Source: Psychrobacter sp. Cmf 22.2
Lineage (GTDB): Bacteria; Pseudomonadota; Gammaproteobacteria; Pseudomonadales; Moraxellaceae
Reading direction: 5' to 3'
Assembly (NCBI RefSeq): GCF_001921745.1
Contig: NZ_MRYA01000010.1
Location: forward strand, 1-39,376
Length of the DNA: 39,376 nt
Shown here: one piece after another, positions 1-7,038 of the stretch
How the letters are laid out: every line of letters begins with the position of its first letter
How positions within the stretch are numbered: position 1 is the stretch's first letter
Translations under genes and position numbers: made by a program
Notes under the pieces: model-generated
Told to the model about the DNA's origin: nothing
Seen by the model: the letters and a program-made list of their open reading frames with translations, nothing else
Database searches by the model: none

Positions 1-77
1 ATCGGCAGCACTGTCGTTTTTGGTGAATTTACCCACATAGTCAATCTGAAAGGGCAGCACGTTTCTGTCACGAATGG
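1..77. repeat. Terminal direct repeat, left copy (contig overlap)
   Basis: These 77 bases are identical to 39300-39376. The hsdR reading frame is the same in both copies and continues through the join. This is what a circular molecule looks like when an assembler leaves a k-mer-sized overlap, so I read it as an assembly overlap and not a biological repeat. Confidence 0.95.
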
Positions 78-1383
78 CATCCACGATGGTGTAGCGGTGC
101 AAGCACTCATCAAATAGGTAGGCGGTAGTGAGCTTAAGCCCAGCTTTGTTGTGAGCGTTGTCAATCAATATGGGTGTGCCTGTAAAACCGAACATCTGCG
201 ATTGTTGAAAAAAGCGTTTGATGTTTCGGTGCGTTTCACCAAATTGGCTGCGGTGACATTCATCAAAGATAAAGACGACTTTTTTGTCTTGTAAGTAGCG
301 GATTTTTTCTTGATGGCGCTCTGATTTGATAGCGCGGTTGAGCTTTTGAATGGTGGTGACGATCAGCTTGTCGTGGGTCTCGCCGAGCTGCTTGACTAAG
401 TTTTTGGTGTTGGTGGTACTGTCTACGCTGCCGTCTTTAAAGGCGTTGAACTCATTGGCGGTTTGGGTGTCCAAATCATTTCTATCGACAACAAACACCA
501 CCTTTTCGACATCGGGTAGCCCCATGATGATTTGACTGGCTTTAAATGAGGTCAGCGTTTTGCCTGATCCTGTGGTATGCCAAATATAACCGTTTTTGTC
601 TGAGGCGGTGGCGCGCTCAATTAAGCGCTTGGTGGCATGGACTTGATAGGGTCTGAGCACCATCATGGTCTTGGAGTACTCATAGAGCACGACAAACTGA
701 GCGATCATCTCGGTTAAATGCGTAGGGGTTAAAAACACCTCAGCAAAATCAACGATTTCATTGATCGGTTTGTTGTCGCTGTCCGCCCAGGGAAAGGTAA
801 AATTAAAGTGCTGAGTGCCTTTGGCATAGTAGCGCGTGTTTGCGCCATTACTGATGACGAACAGCTGAACGAACTCAAATAAGCCATGTCCTGCCTTGTA
901 GGCGGCTTTTGAGTAACGCATGGTCTGATGGAATGCCTCGGCAATCTCGATGCCGCCACGGCGCTTAAGCTCGATTTGCACTAGGGGCAAGCCGTTAACC
1001 AAGATGGTGACGTCAAAGCGACTGGTGCGCCCGTTTTGGCTGCTGTGGTCAACCATAATCTGATTGCTCAGCTGCCAAATGTTGTCATCAGCGTTTGGCC
1101 AAAAAAACTGAATATGGCGTGAGCTGCCATCATCGAATTTGACGTTGAACTTATCGCGCAGCTTTTTGGCACGCTCAAAGGCGCTGCCACTGCCAAGATG
1201 ACTGATAACTTGCTTCCACTCATCATCAGATAATGGCTGATCCAGCTGATTGGCGCGGACGATTTGCGTCTTTAGGTTGGCAAGGAGTGCCGCCTCGGTG
1301 GTAATGGTAACGCGCTCATAACCCAAATCCTGCATTTGCGTCATTAGGCTGTCTTCGAGTTGGTACTCACTTTGCTCAGTCAT
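1..1383 (-). CDS. hsdR: Type I restriction endonuclease R subunit, N-terminal part (gene continues at 39299 downwards)
   Basis: This is the first 461 codons of HsdR, the ATP-driven translocase and nuclease subunit of a type I restriction-modification complex. The start ATG at 1383 lies 8 bases after the hsdS stop. A PD-(D/E)xK-type nuclease signature is visible (D124, then E138-L-K140 in QIELKRRG). The helicase Walker A motif is HTTGSGKT with K275, and the Walker B/DEAD-box equivalent is DECH at 374-377. Joined across the 77-bp overlap to 37806-39299, the gene encodes 958 aa, a normal HsdR length. It is the last gene of the operon hsdM, rhuM-fic, hsdS, hsdR. The frame is open throughout, so it is split only by where the circle was cut. 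Confidence 0.93.
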   Translation of the reverse strand, partial: MTEQSEYQLEDSLMTQMQDLGYERVTITTEAALLANLKTQIVRANQLDQPLSDDEWKQVISHLGSGSAFERAKKLRDKFNVKFDDGSSRHIQFFWPNADDNIWQLSNQIMVDHSSQNGRTSRFDVTILVNGLPLVQIELKRRGGIEIAEAFHQTMRYSKAAYKAGHGLFEFVQLFVISNGANTRYYAKGTQHFNFTFPWADSDNKPINEIVDFAEVFLTPTHLTEMIAQFVVLYEYSKTMMVLRPYQVHATKRLIERATASDKNGYIWHTTGSGKTLTSFKASQIIMGLPDVEKVVFVVDRNDLDTQTANEFNAFKDGSVDSTTNTKNLVKQLGETHDKLIVTTIQKLNRAIKSERHQEKIRYLQDKKVVFIFDECHRSQFGETHRNIKRFFQQSQMFGFTGTPILIDNAHNKAGLKLTTAYLFDECLHRYTIVDAIRDRNVLPFQIDYVGKFTKNDSAAD

Positions 1384-1391
1384 GTTATACC

Positions 1392-2582
1392 TTATACAAA
1401 CATCTGCTGTAATAAGCCTTTTTTCCACGTTTTGGCGTGGTCGATTTGCTCGGCAACGTTATCAATTTTTTGGTCAATAGCGGTTAGGAAGTTGGCAATT
1501 TTAGTTTGTTCTTCGCAGCAAGGATATGACATAACAGCGCTTGCTACGGTTTTCCAATCAGCGCGTGGCATCTTTGAACCAGACTGAATACTCGTAAGCT
1601 CTGAAAAACCTTCGCTTTGTATATATTGATATAGGTAATTATTAGATATCTCTATACCTGTAAGAACCCAAATCTCAGTAGAGCAGACACCCTTAAAGTC
1701 AGGCTGGGCAAATTTATTTAAATATGGACGTAATTTTCCATACAAAACATTAGATCTTTCAAATACGTTTTTCGTGCTTTTTTGATTTTTACTGTCAGTA
1801 GTGCCTAGTATTGTCCCTGTACCTTGCGATAAGTGTTCAAGTTCAATGCAAGGTAGATTATTTTCTACTTTAGGATTAAAGCTTTCTGATTTGTTCGTGA
1901 AAACGTTGCCAATCAAACTTTCTTCCCAATCCTCAAAATCACTACCATCGTCGGCTTTAAAGCGCAGTTTTTGGCTAAAAAGCTGCTGCATCATGCCTTT
2001 TTTGTACTCGGTAAGCAGTTCATGCTTTTGGGTCAGCTCGTCGATCTTAGTATCGACAGCGGATAGAAATGTGGCGATTTTGGTTTGTTCTTCTTTAGCA
2101 GGATAATAGATTTCTAAATTCTGTAGTTCAGAAGTATCTAGCTTACCTGCCCCAATACCTGTTGATGTAACTTTATTTTGGATAATGTTTTCTTGAGATA
2201 GCAACCATTGAAAAAAATAATATTCGTTCAAATCTTCTTTAGTAATAATAGATTTAACATCTTGATTGAAGGCTACGTCTTTTAAAGCCATCCCCATCGG
2301 TATTTTTTTAAACAGCATGCTCCCACGAACTAGAATAAGTATTGAGTTTTTTGGGGCTAACTTTGACCCTTTTTTGAGTCCTAAATCAGTAATATTAAAT
2401 TCTGATTCGCATATTTTCCTTGTATGCATAGACGCGCCACTAATAAGTGGTATATCACCCATCCAGTAATCTTTGTTTTTTTTTGAGGGAGTACCACCAG
2501 AAGCCCATAGAGTTAAATTAATCAGGTTGTTTTTTTCTAAATACCCATCAAACTCTTTAAACCGCAATTTTGGCGTTGCCAT
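1392..2582 (-). CDS. hsdS: Type I restriction-modification specificity subunit S
   Basis: HsdS, about 396 aa, sets the DNA target of the HsdM methylase and HsdR nuclease. It has the usual layout: target recognition domain 1, a central conserved helix region, target recognition domain 2 and a C-terminal conserved helix region. The two conserved blocks are clear internal repeats, EEQTKIATFLSAVDTKIDEL near the middle and EEQTKIANFLTAIDQKIDNV near the end. Each is followed by a basic stretch (YKKGMMQQLF and WKKGLLQQMF). I place the start at the ATG at 2582, which overlaps the stop of the upstream gene (TGATG), instead of the GTG one codon earlier. The second recognition domain is AT-rich and looks less conserved than the flanks, as is usual for exchanged domains. 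Translational coupling to its neighbours is likely. Confidence 0.92.
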   Translation of the reverse strand: MATPKLRFKEFDGYLEKNNLINLTLWASGGTPSKKNKDYWMGDIPLISGASMHTRKICESEFNITDLGLKKGSKLAPKNSILILVRGSMLFKKIPMGMALKDVAFNQDVKSIITKEDLNEYYFFQWLLSQENIIQNKVTSTGIGAGKLDTSELQNLEIYYPAKEEQTKIATFLSAVDTKIDELTQKHELLTEYKKGMMQQLFSQKLRFKADDGSDFEDWEESLIGNVFTNKSESFNPKVENNLPCIELEHLSQGTGTILGTTDSKNQKSTKNVFERSNVLYGKLRPYLNKFAQPDFKGVCSTEIWVLTGIEISNNYLYQYIQSEGFSELTSIQSGSKMPRADWKTVASAVMSYPCCEEQTKIANFLTAIDQKIDNVAEQIDHAKTWKKGLLQQMFV

Positions 2583-3571
2583 CACATTACATCCTTATCT
2601 TGTATCACCAGTAGATTCATCACCAGACGGATGAGCACTTCTTTTTGAGTGGGGTCTGATTCAGCGATCAGCAGTGTGAGCGCTGCAAGCCCCGTATCAT
2701 TGATGATGGCAGTACCCTCATCATTGAATAAGCGGTTGTTACGATATAAAAAATCAACGAACAAAAATGCTGCACTGCGCTTGTTACCATCAGCAAAAGG
2801 ATGGTTTTTGACGACAAAATATAACAGATGCGCCGCCTTGGATTCGATACTGGGGTAAACTTCCTCACCAAACGCCGTTTGTTGAATATTACCCAATATG
2901 GCAGCCAATCCATCACCGCGAGGCTTAGCAAATAGGTCTGTGGCCTCTTTTTTATCCATCAGGTTTGATTTGAGCTGATTCAGTGCCTGCATGGCACTTG
3001 GTGCGTCTAAAACCTCGCCGCCTGGTTGCCCCACAGGCTCATGCAACAAACCCTCATCGTAGCGCTGCAACCATAAAAAAGTTTGGGTGTAGCGGCTGAT
3101 GATCTCGACCAACCCCAGCGCGCTGTCTTTGCTATGCTGCTCAGATTGAGCCGTTTTTTTGATTAAGGCGATGGCTTGCTCAAGCTCAGCGGTGTTTTGC
3201 TGCAAACGCTGTTGATTGATGCTAAAGCCTTGGATGAGATGCTCTTTTAAGATGCGCGTCGCCCATTTGCGAAACATCACGCCTTGCTTGGATTTGATGC
3301 GATAACCCACGCTGATAATGACGTCCAAATCATATAAGGTTACGGGTTTGTCAGAAAAAGCAATTTGCACTTTTTGCAAATTGCTTTTTGGATCCACCTC
3401 TTCATCACCAATCGCGTTATTGATATGGCGTGAAATCACTGAAACATCACGGCCAAACAGATCACTCATTTGGGCTTGGCTTAGCCATACCGTGTCTTGC
3501 TCAACATTCACTTCAAGGCTGACTTGGTTGTCTACTTGATATAGCTGGATTTGACTGTCTACGGTGCTCAT
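2582..3571 (-). CDS. RhuM-family protein fused to a Fic/Doc domain, inside the hsd operon
   Basis: 329 aa. The N-terminal half matches the RhuM ('virulence protein') family, with the WLSQAQMSDLF, ISRHINN and GYRIKSKQGVMFRKWA segments. A helical linker follows, then a C-terminal Fic/Doc domain with HPFADGNKR starting at H257. Canonical Fic AMPylators have HxFx(D/E)GNGRxxR. Here NKR replaces NGR and the last arginine is missing, which resembles Doc, a Fic-fold kinase. A phosphotransferase or altered transferase activity is therefore possible but inferred. The start ATG overlaps the hsdM stop (ATGA, 3568-3571) and its stop overlaps the hsdS start, so it is coupled to the restriction system. Genes of this family are often found between hsdM and hsdS. 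Its role there is not established: it could guard the system, act as a toxin or modulate it. Confidence 0.85.
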   Translation of the reverse strand: MSTVDSQIQLYQVDNQVSLEVNVEQDTVWLSQAQMSDLFGRDVSVISRHINNAIGDEEVDPKSNLQKVQIAFSDKPVTLYDLDVIISVGYRIKSKQGVMFRKWATRILKEHLIQGFSINQQRLQQNTAELEQAIALIKKTAQSEQHSKDSALGLVEIISRYTQTFLWLQRYDEGLLHEPVGQPGGEVLDAPSAMQALNQLKSNLMDKKEATDLFAKPRGDGLAAILGNIQQTAFGEEVYPSIESKAAHLLYFVVKNHPFADGNKRSAAFLFVDFLYRNNRLFNDEGTAIINDTGLAALTLLIAESDPTQKEVLIRLVMNLLVIQDKDVM

Positions 3572-5151
3572 GACCCTACCTTAAAGGGCGAATCAATGCC
3601 CAGCTCTTCACAAAAGCCATTAATGACAGCGTCCGTTTCTTGGCTCTTTTTTTCTAAATCTTGCAGCGCTTTGGCAACGGCTGCGAGATCCACTTCAGGC
3701 TCAGCCTCAAACGTGTCTACATAGCGCGGAATGTTGAGATTATAGTCATTATCATGAATATCCTTTAAAGAGGCGACATGGGCAAATTTATCGACGTTTT
3801 CACGGGCTTGATAGGTCTTGATGATGGTATCGATATGCTCAGGTAGTAGCATATTTTGATTTTTTTGTTTATCAAAGCAGTCACTGGCATCGATAAAGAA
3901 GACGTCTTTATCATGCTTACGGTTCTTTTTGAAGACTAAAACAGAGGTCGGAATACTGGTGCCATAGAAGATATTGGCAGGCAGTCCAATCACTGCGTCT
4001 AAGGCATTGAGGTTTTTGATGATGTATTCACGAATATCGCCCTCGCTGGAACCGCGAAACAGGACGCCATGCGGCAATACCACTGCCATTGTGCCATTAT
4101 CATCTAAGTGATGTAGCATGTGCTGGACAAAGGCCATGTCGGCTTTGGTCTTGGGCGCAAGTTTGCCATAGTCTGAGAAGCGCTCATCTTGAAGCAACAA
4201 GGGATCAGCTGACCACTTCGCAGAGAAAGGCGGATTGGCCACAATGGCATCAAAGCGCATTCCGACGTGCTGCGGACGCTTGAGCGTGTCTTCTTGCTTG
4301 ATATCAAACTTGGTAAAGTTCACGTCATGCAAAATCATGTTCATGCGTGCTAGGTTATAGGTGGTGCGGTTCATCTCTTGACCGTAGATTCTATCTACGT
4401 CATTCGCCTCACGCTTGACGCGCAGCAGCAAAGAACCCGAGCCACACGTAGGGTCATAGACTGAGCTTATGGTGTCCTTGCCGCTGGTTACGATTTTGGC
4501 AAGTAACGTGGATACCATCTGCGGCGTGTAAAACTCTCCCGCTTTTTTGCCTGCGCCACTGGCAAACTCACCGATCAGATACTCATAAGCATCACCTAAC
4601 ACATCGCTTTCGGTGTTACTCAGATCAAAATCAATGGCATCTAGGTGGCTTAGTACTTTGACGATCAGCTCATTGCGGTCATCAGGGCTGTTGCCAAGCT
4701 TGGTTGAGGTAAGATCTATGTCTTCAAATAGGTTAGCAAAATCTTCTTCTGAGTCTGTGCCTAATGTGCCCTGCTCGATGGCCTTTAGCGTATCAGCCAA
4801 ATCATCAAGAATGAATGCCTGGTCTTGTTTGCCGCGTTTGGCCAGTTGATGAAACAGCTGATTGGGTGCAAGCGCGTAGCCAATCTCATCAATGGCGTTT
4901 TCTTTGACTTCCTCGATATATTCAAGATGCTCAGGATTACTGGTGTCAAAATTTGCAAAGTTATCGAAGCCTTCGCCTTCTTCAGCCAAGATATTATTGG
5001 CAAAGCGGATGAATTTATCAGATAAGTATTTATAAAAAATAAACCCTAATATGTAGTCCCGAAACTCATCTGCACCCATCTTACCGCGTAGGTCGTTGGC
5101 AATATTCCAAAGCTGCTTTTTTAGCTGTTGAAGCTGTTGTGATTGACTCAT
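3568..5151 (-). CDS. hsdM: Type I restriction-modification DNA methyltransferase subunit M
   Basis: HsdM, 527 aa, is the N6-adenine methyltransferase of the type I complex and uses S-adenosylmethionine. The N-terminal HsdM domain begins QLKKQLWNIANDLRGKM and contains FRDYILGFIFYKYLSDKF. The SAM-binding motif I is DPTCGSGS (D233) and the catalytic motif IV is NPPF (306-309), typical of gamma-class N6-adenine enzymes. Length is normal for the family. The start ATG at 5151 has an AGGA ribosome site a few bases upstream. It is the first gene of the hsd operon and ends in an ATGA overlap with the rhuM-fic gene. Immediately upstream, within about 25 bases of the start, lie six perfect 8-bp tandem repeats, so the copy number could affect expression. 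Confidence 0.95.
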   Translation of the reverse strand: MSQSQQLQQLKKQLWNIANDLRGKMGADEFRDYILGFIFYKYLSDKFIRFANNILAEEGEGFDNFANFDTSNPEHLEYIEEVKENAIDEIGYALAPNQLFHQLAKRGKQDQAFILDDLADTLKAIEQGTLGTDSEEDFANLFEDIDLTSTKLGNSPDDRNELIVKVLSHLDAIDFDLSNTESDVLGDAYEYLIGEFASGAGKKAGEFYTPQMVSTLLAKIVTSGKDTISSVYDPTCGSGSLLLRVKREANDVDRIYGQEMNRTTYNLARMNMILHDVNFTKFDIKQEDTLKRPQHVGMRFDAIVANPPFSAKWSADPLLLQDERFSDYGKLAPKTKADMAFVQHMLHHLDDNGTMAVVLPHGVLFRGSSEGDIREYIIKNLNALDAVIGLPANIFYGTSIPTSVLVFKKNRKHDKDVFFIDASDCFDKQKNQNMLLPEHIDTIIKTYQARENVDKFAHVASLKDIHDNDYNLNIPRYVDTFEAEPEVDLAAVAKALQDLEKKSQETDAVINGFCEELGIDSPFKVGS

Positions 5152-5174
5152 GATTATCCTAAATTAACATCGTT

Positions 5175-5222
5175 AGGTGTATAGGTGTATAGGTGTATAG
5201 GTGTATAGGTGTATAGGTGTAT
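5175..5222. repeat. Six perfect tandem copies of an 8-bp unit (AGGTGTAT)
   Basis: AGGTGTAT is repeated six times head to tail at 5175-5222. The last copy runs into AGGTGTATATATATACCT, which is nearly palindromic. The array sits between the parG-like stop (5270) and the hsdM start (5151), so it is in the hsdM leader or promoter and also next to the partition genes. It could be a length-variable simple repeat acting on hsdM. It could also be a ribbon-helix-helix protein binding array, because the period equals that of the boxes upstream of parA. Confidence 0.95.
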
Positions 5223-5269
5223 ATATATACCTACAATAAATTATTAAAAATCAACGCTATGGATGGACA

Positions 5270-5473
5270 TTAACGCTCATTCAGCCGTGACTCAATCATC
5301 TCAGTGAGTAGCTTAGTGACGGTTGTGCGATTATCAAGGACGTATTGTTTAAGCTCAAAGTAGGTATCTTCATCAAGATTGAAATTGACTCGTGTGCTCT
5401 TTTTAGGCTTATCAGTGACGTCAGACAACTCAAGCGCGTCTTTTTTATCTTTACTTGGGCGGCCAGCTTTCAT
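5270..5473 (-). CDS. parG: ParG-like ribbon-helix-helix partition protein
   Basis: 67 aa. A basic, flexible N-terminus (KAGRPSKDKK) precedes a C-terminal ribbon-helix-helix fold: the strand STRVNFNLDED, then two helices ending KLLTEMIESRL. This is the layout of ParG from the ParF-ParG segregation system, where the N-terminal tail stimulates the ParF ATPase and the folded part binds the centromere and the operator. Its ATG overlaps the parA stop (ATGA, 5470-5473), so the pair is translationally coupled. DNA-binding targets may be the ACTC boxes upstream of parA, the 8-bp array downstream of this gene, or both. The name rests on architecture and context; sequence identity to ParG is only moderate. 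Confidence 0.82.
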   Translation of the reverse strand: MKAGRPSKDKKDALELSDVTDKPKKSTRVNFNLDEDTYFELKQYVLDNRTTVTKLLTEMIESRLNER

Positions 5474-6117
5474 AACTCTACTTCCTTATCAAAAAACGTT
5501 TTAACCTCGTTGACCAGTTGCGTGATCTCAGTCACGGCACTGCTCTTAGCAGATTCTGTCTCAAATACCGTTTTGCCAACTGAAGCGCTATTTGGATAGC
5601 TGACCCGCTGCACGATTCTGGCATCAAGAACGGGCAGATTATAATCTTGTAGCACTGCGGCAACTTCTTTGCCGATGTTAGTGTTTTGGATCGCGCGAGA
5701 GACCACAAAGGCGGCTTTGAGCTTACCATCGGTCATCTCGATGCGCTGCTGCACCAAATCAACCAAATCACTGGTCGCCCATACATCATAGGGGCTTGGC
5801 TGTACGGGTATCAACACAAAGTCAGCGGCTTTTATGGCAGATAGTGCCAAATTGGTCGCTTGCGGTGAGCCATCAATTACGACGAACTCTTTATCAGAAA
5901 CATTTTTTAAATCCTTATCAAGCGTTGGCCTATCAAGGCCGATAACAGGAACAGGATTGTCTTCATTAACAGCTCTCCAATCGCGAGCACTGCCTTGCTG
6001 ATCACTATCAACGAGTAGCACACTATGACCCTGAAGTTGTAGCCCACGTGCCAAATGCGTGGCTATCGTGGTCTTGCCGCTGCCGCCTTTTTGGTTCAGT
6101 ACTGCGATTACTTTCAT
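5470..6117 (-). CDS. parF: ParF-like (type Ib ParA) plasmid partition ATPase
   Basis: 215 aa, the short form of ParA without an N-terminal DNA-binding domain. The deviant Walker A is KGGSGKTT at residues 10-17, preceded by the strand MKVIAVLNQ. Walker A' is LLVDSDQQGSARDW, and VVIDGSPQ follows as Walker B. The protein is expected to polymerise or form gradients on ATP and move plasmid copies with its ParG partner, encoded by the overlapping downstream gene. Length and the one-domain layout match ParF of plasmid TP228. The upstream region carries tetramer boxes on an 8-bp period, the pattern of ParG operators, so autoregulation by the downstream gene product is likely. Confidence 0.92.
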   Translation of the reverse strand: MKVIAVLNQKGGSGKTTIATHLARGLQLQGHSVLLVDSDQQGSARDWRAVNEDNPVPVIGLDRPTLDKDLKNVSDKEFVVIDGSPQATNLALSAIKAADFVLIPVQPSPYDVWATSDLVDLVQQRIEMTDGKLKAAFVVSRAIQNTNIGKEVAAVLQDYNLPVLDARIVQRVSYPNSASVGKTVFETESAKSSAVTEITQLVNEVKTFFDKEVEL

Positions 6118-6150
6118 GGTAAAGGCCTTATGATGATTATATATTCATAC

Positions 6151-6170
6151 ACTCAAATGAGTAAGTACTC
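6151..6170. promoter_or_regulatory. ACTC-box operator upstream of parA, ParG type
   Basis: ACTC-aaat-GAGT-aagt-ACTC reads as three tetramer boxes (two direct, one inverted) with exact 4-bp AT-rich spacers, 33 bases upstream of the parA start. ParG of TP228 is known to bind ACTC tetramers with 4-bp spacers, so this is probably the autoregulatory operator and may overlap the promoter. Confidence 0.7.
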
Positions 6171-6286
6171 ATATAAGTATATTATCGCAAAGGGCTAGTA
6201 AGCACAACTGAAAGTATTGAGCTTATTAGTATTGGACAGGTCTTGCTATTAAACCGATATGACACGTAGTAAAATGCACTGCTTAA

Positions 6287-6333
6287 TAGCACTATGCGTG
6301 TCTAGCGAATAATTTGTATGCTAGTAGCACTAT
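6287..6333. repeat. Two direct copies of TAGCACTAT upstream of the small XRE gene
   Basis: TAGCACTAT occurs at 6287-6295 and 6325-6333, the second copy about 20 bases before the start of the XRE gene at 6354. The position suits operator half-sites for that regulator. Function is inferred. The rest of 6171-6286 shows no convincing gene. Confidence 0.4.
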
Positions 6334-6353
6334 ATTTGAAATAGGAGACGATC

Positions 6354-6566
6354 ATGATTAAGTGTCATTTATCAACAATAATGGGTGAAAAGCGCCTTAA
6401 AATTGCAGATGTTGCAAGAGAAACTTCTATCAACAGAGGCACAATCACGCGTATGTATCATGAAGAAGCCACTCGAGTAGATTTAGAAGTGATTGAAAAG
6501 CTATGCCGCTATTTTGAAATTGAGGTAGGCGACCTATATGAGCTTGTTGACAATCCAGAAATATAA
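6354..6566 (+). CDS. Small XRE/Cro-type helix-turn-helix regulator
   Basis: 70 aa, essentially one Cro/C1 helix-turn-helix domain. The recognition region is IADVARETSINRGTITRMYH, followed by LEVIEKLCRYFEIEVGDLYEL, the usual end of this compact family. An AGGAG ribosome site lies 7 bases before the ATG. It is divergent from the par operon, and the next gene (89 aa, same strand) begins 129 bases later with its own promoter. Regulators of this size often control a neighbouring toxin or plasmid maintenance gene. The direct repeat TAGCACTAT just upstream may be its operator. I cannot tell which gene it regulates. Confidence 0.85.
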   Translation: MIKCHLSTIMGEKRLKIADVARETSINRGTITRMYHEEATRVDLEVIEKLCRYFEIEVGDLYELVDNPEI

Positions 6567-6607
6567 CTTCTAAAAATACAAAATAATCTACAGTAGGTTA
6601 TTTTATC

Positions 6608-6635
6608 TTGCAATGAGTCAAAATGCGTGTATAAT
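6608..6635 (+). promoter_or_regulatory. Sigma-70 type promoter for the 89-aa gene
   Basis: TTGCAA at 6608-6613 and a perfect TATAAT at 6630-6635 are separated by 16 bases. Downstream, the leader contains ACCTGTAGCAGGAC and later ACCTACAGGAGG, two related half-sites around an AT-rich core. The second includes the ribosome site AGGAGG, so leader structure or repressor binding could control translation. Confidence 0.6.
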
Positions 6636-6695
6636 TTTACCTGTAGCAGGACATTTAATTAATTAAAAAATCTAATTAACCTACAGGAGGTTATT

Positions 6696-6965
6696 ATGTA
6701 TACGTCAGCGCAGCAACCAACAACGTCATCTTGGTTTGATCACAATGTGAAGGTTTTAACCAAGCAACTTATTGAAAACTTACAAATACAGCAAGGTTCA
6801 CAGCTGGCCAAAATATTGGGCGTGAATCCGATTTTCTATAATGATGAGGCGCTTCATGTATGGGTACAGCGCCAGATAGATGAGGGGTTAATCGTTGATG
6901 ATGAGGCGATTGGTGTGCTTGAGGCGGCGTTTATTGATTTAATGAATGCTAAAGAAGCTGTATAA
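6696..6965 (+). CDS. Unknown 89-aa protein
   Basis: I do not recognise a family. The protein is acidic in its second half, has no signal peptide or membrane segment, and reads like a compact helical cytoplasmic protein (LAKILGVNPIFYNDEALHVW, then ID.GLIVDDEAIGVLEAAFIDLM). Evidence that it is real: a near-consensus promoter at 6608-6635, a strong AGGAGG ribosome site 6 bases before the ATG, and a stem-loop directly after the stop. It follows the small XRE gene on the same strand. Possible roles include a plasmid maintenance factor or a small inhibitor, but nothing in the sequence decides this. Confidence 0.75.
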   Translation: MYTSAQQPTTSSWFDHNVKVLTKQLIENLQIQQGSQLAKILGVNPIFYNDEALHVWVQRQIDEGLIVDDEAIGVLEAAFIDLMNAKEAV

Positions 6966-6983
6966 ATACTTGATTAAAAGAAC

Positions 6984-7025
6984 GAGCAAAGTTTAGCTGA
7001 TCAAACTAGTAGCTAAACTTTACTC
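6984..7025. terminator. Convergent stem-loop between the 89-aa gene and xre-immA
   Basis: AAAGTTTAGCT (6988-6998) is the perfect complement of AGCTAAACTTT (7011-7021) with a 12-base loop. GAG and CTC outside extend it past one mismatch. It lies between two convergent genes and probably terminates both, although T-runs are short. Confidence 0.65.
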
Positions 7026-7038
7026 ATGTTTTTACACA

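Noticed and set aside
5175..5222. Possible CRISPR or iteron array near par
   Set aside because: The unit is only 8 bp with no spacers. Short tandem repeats or protein binding sites explain it better.
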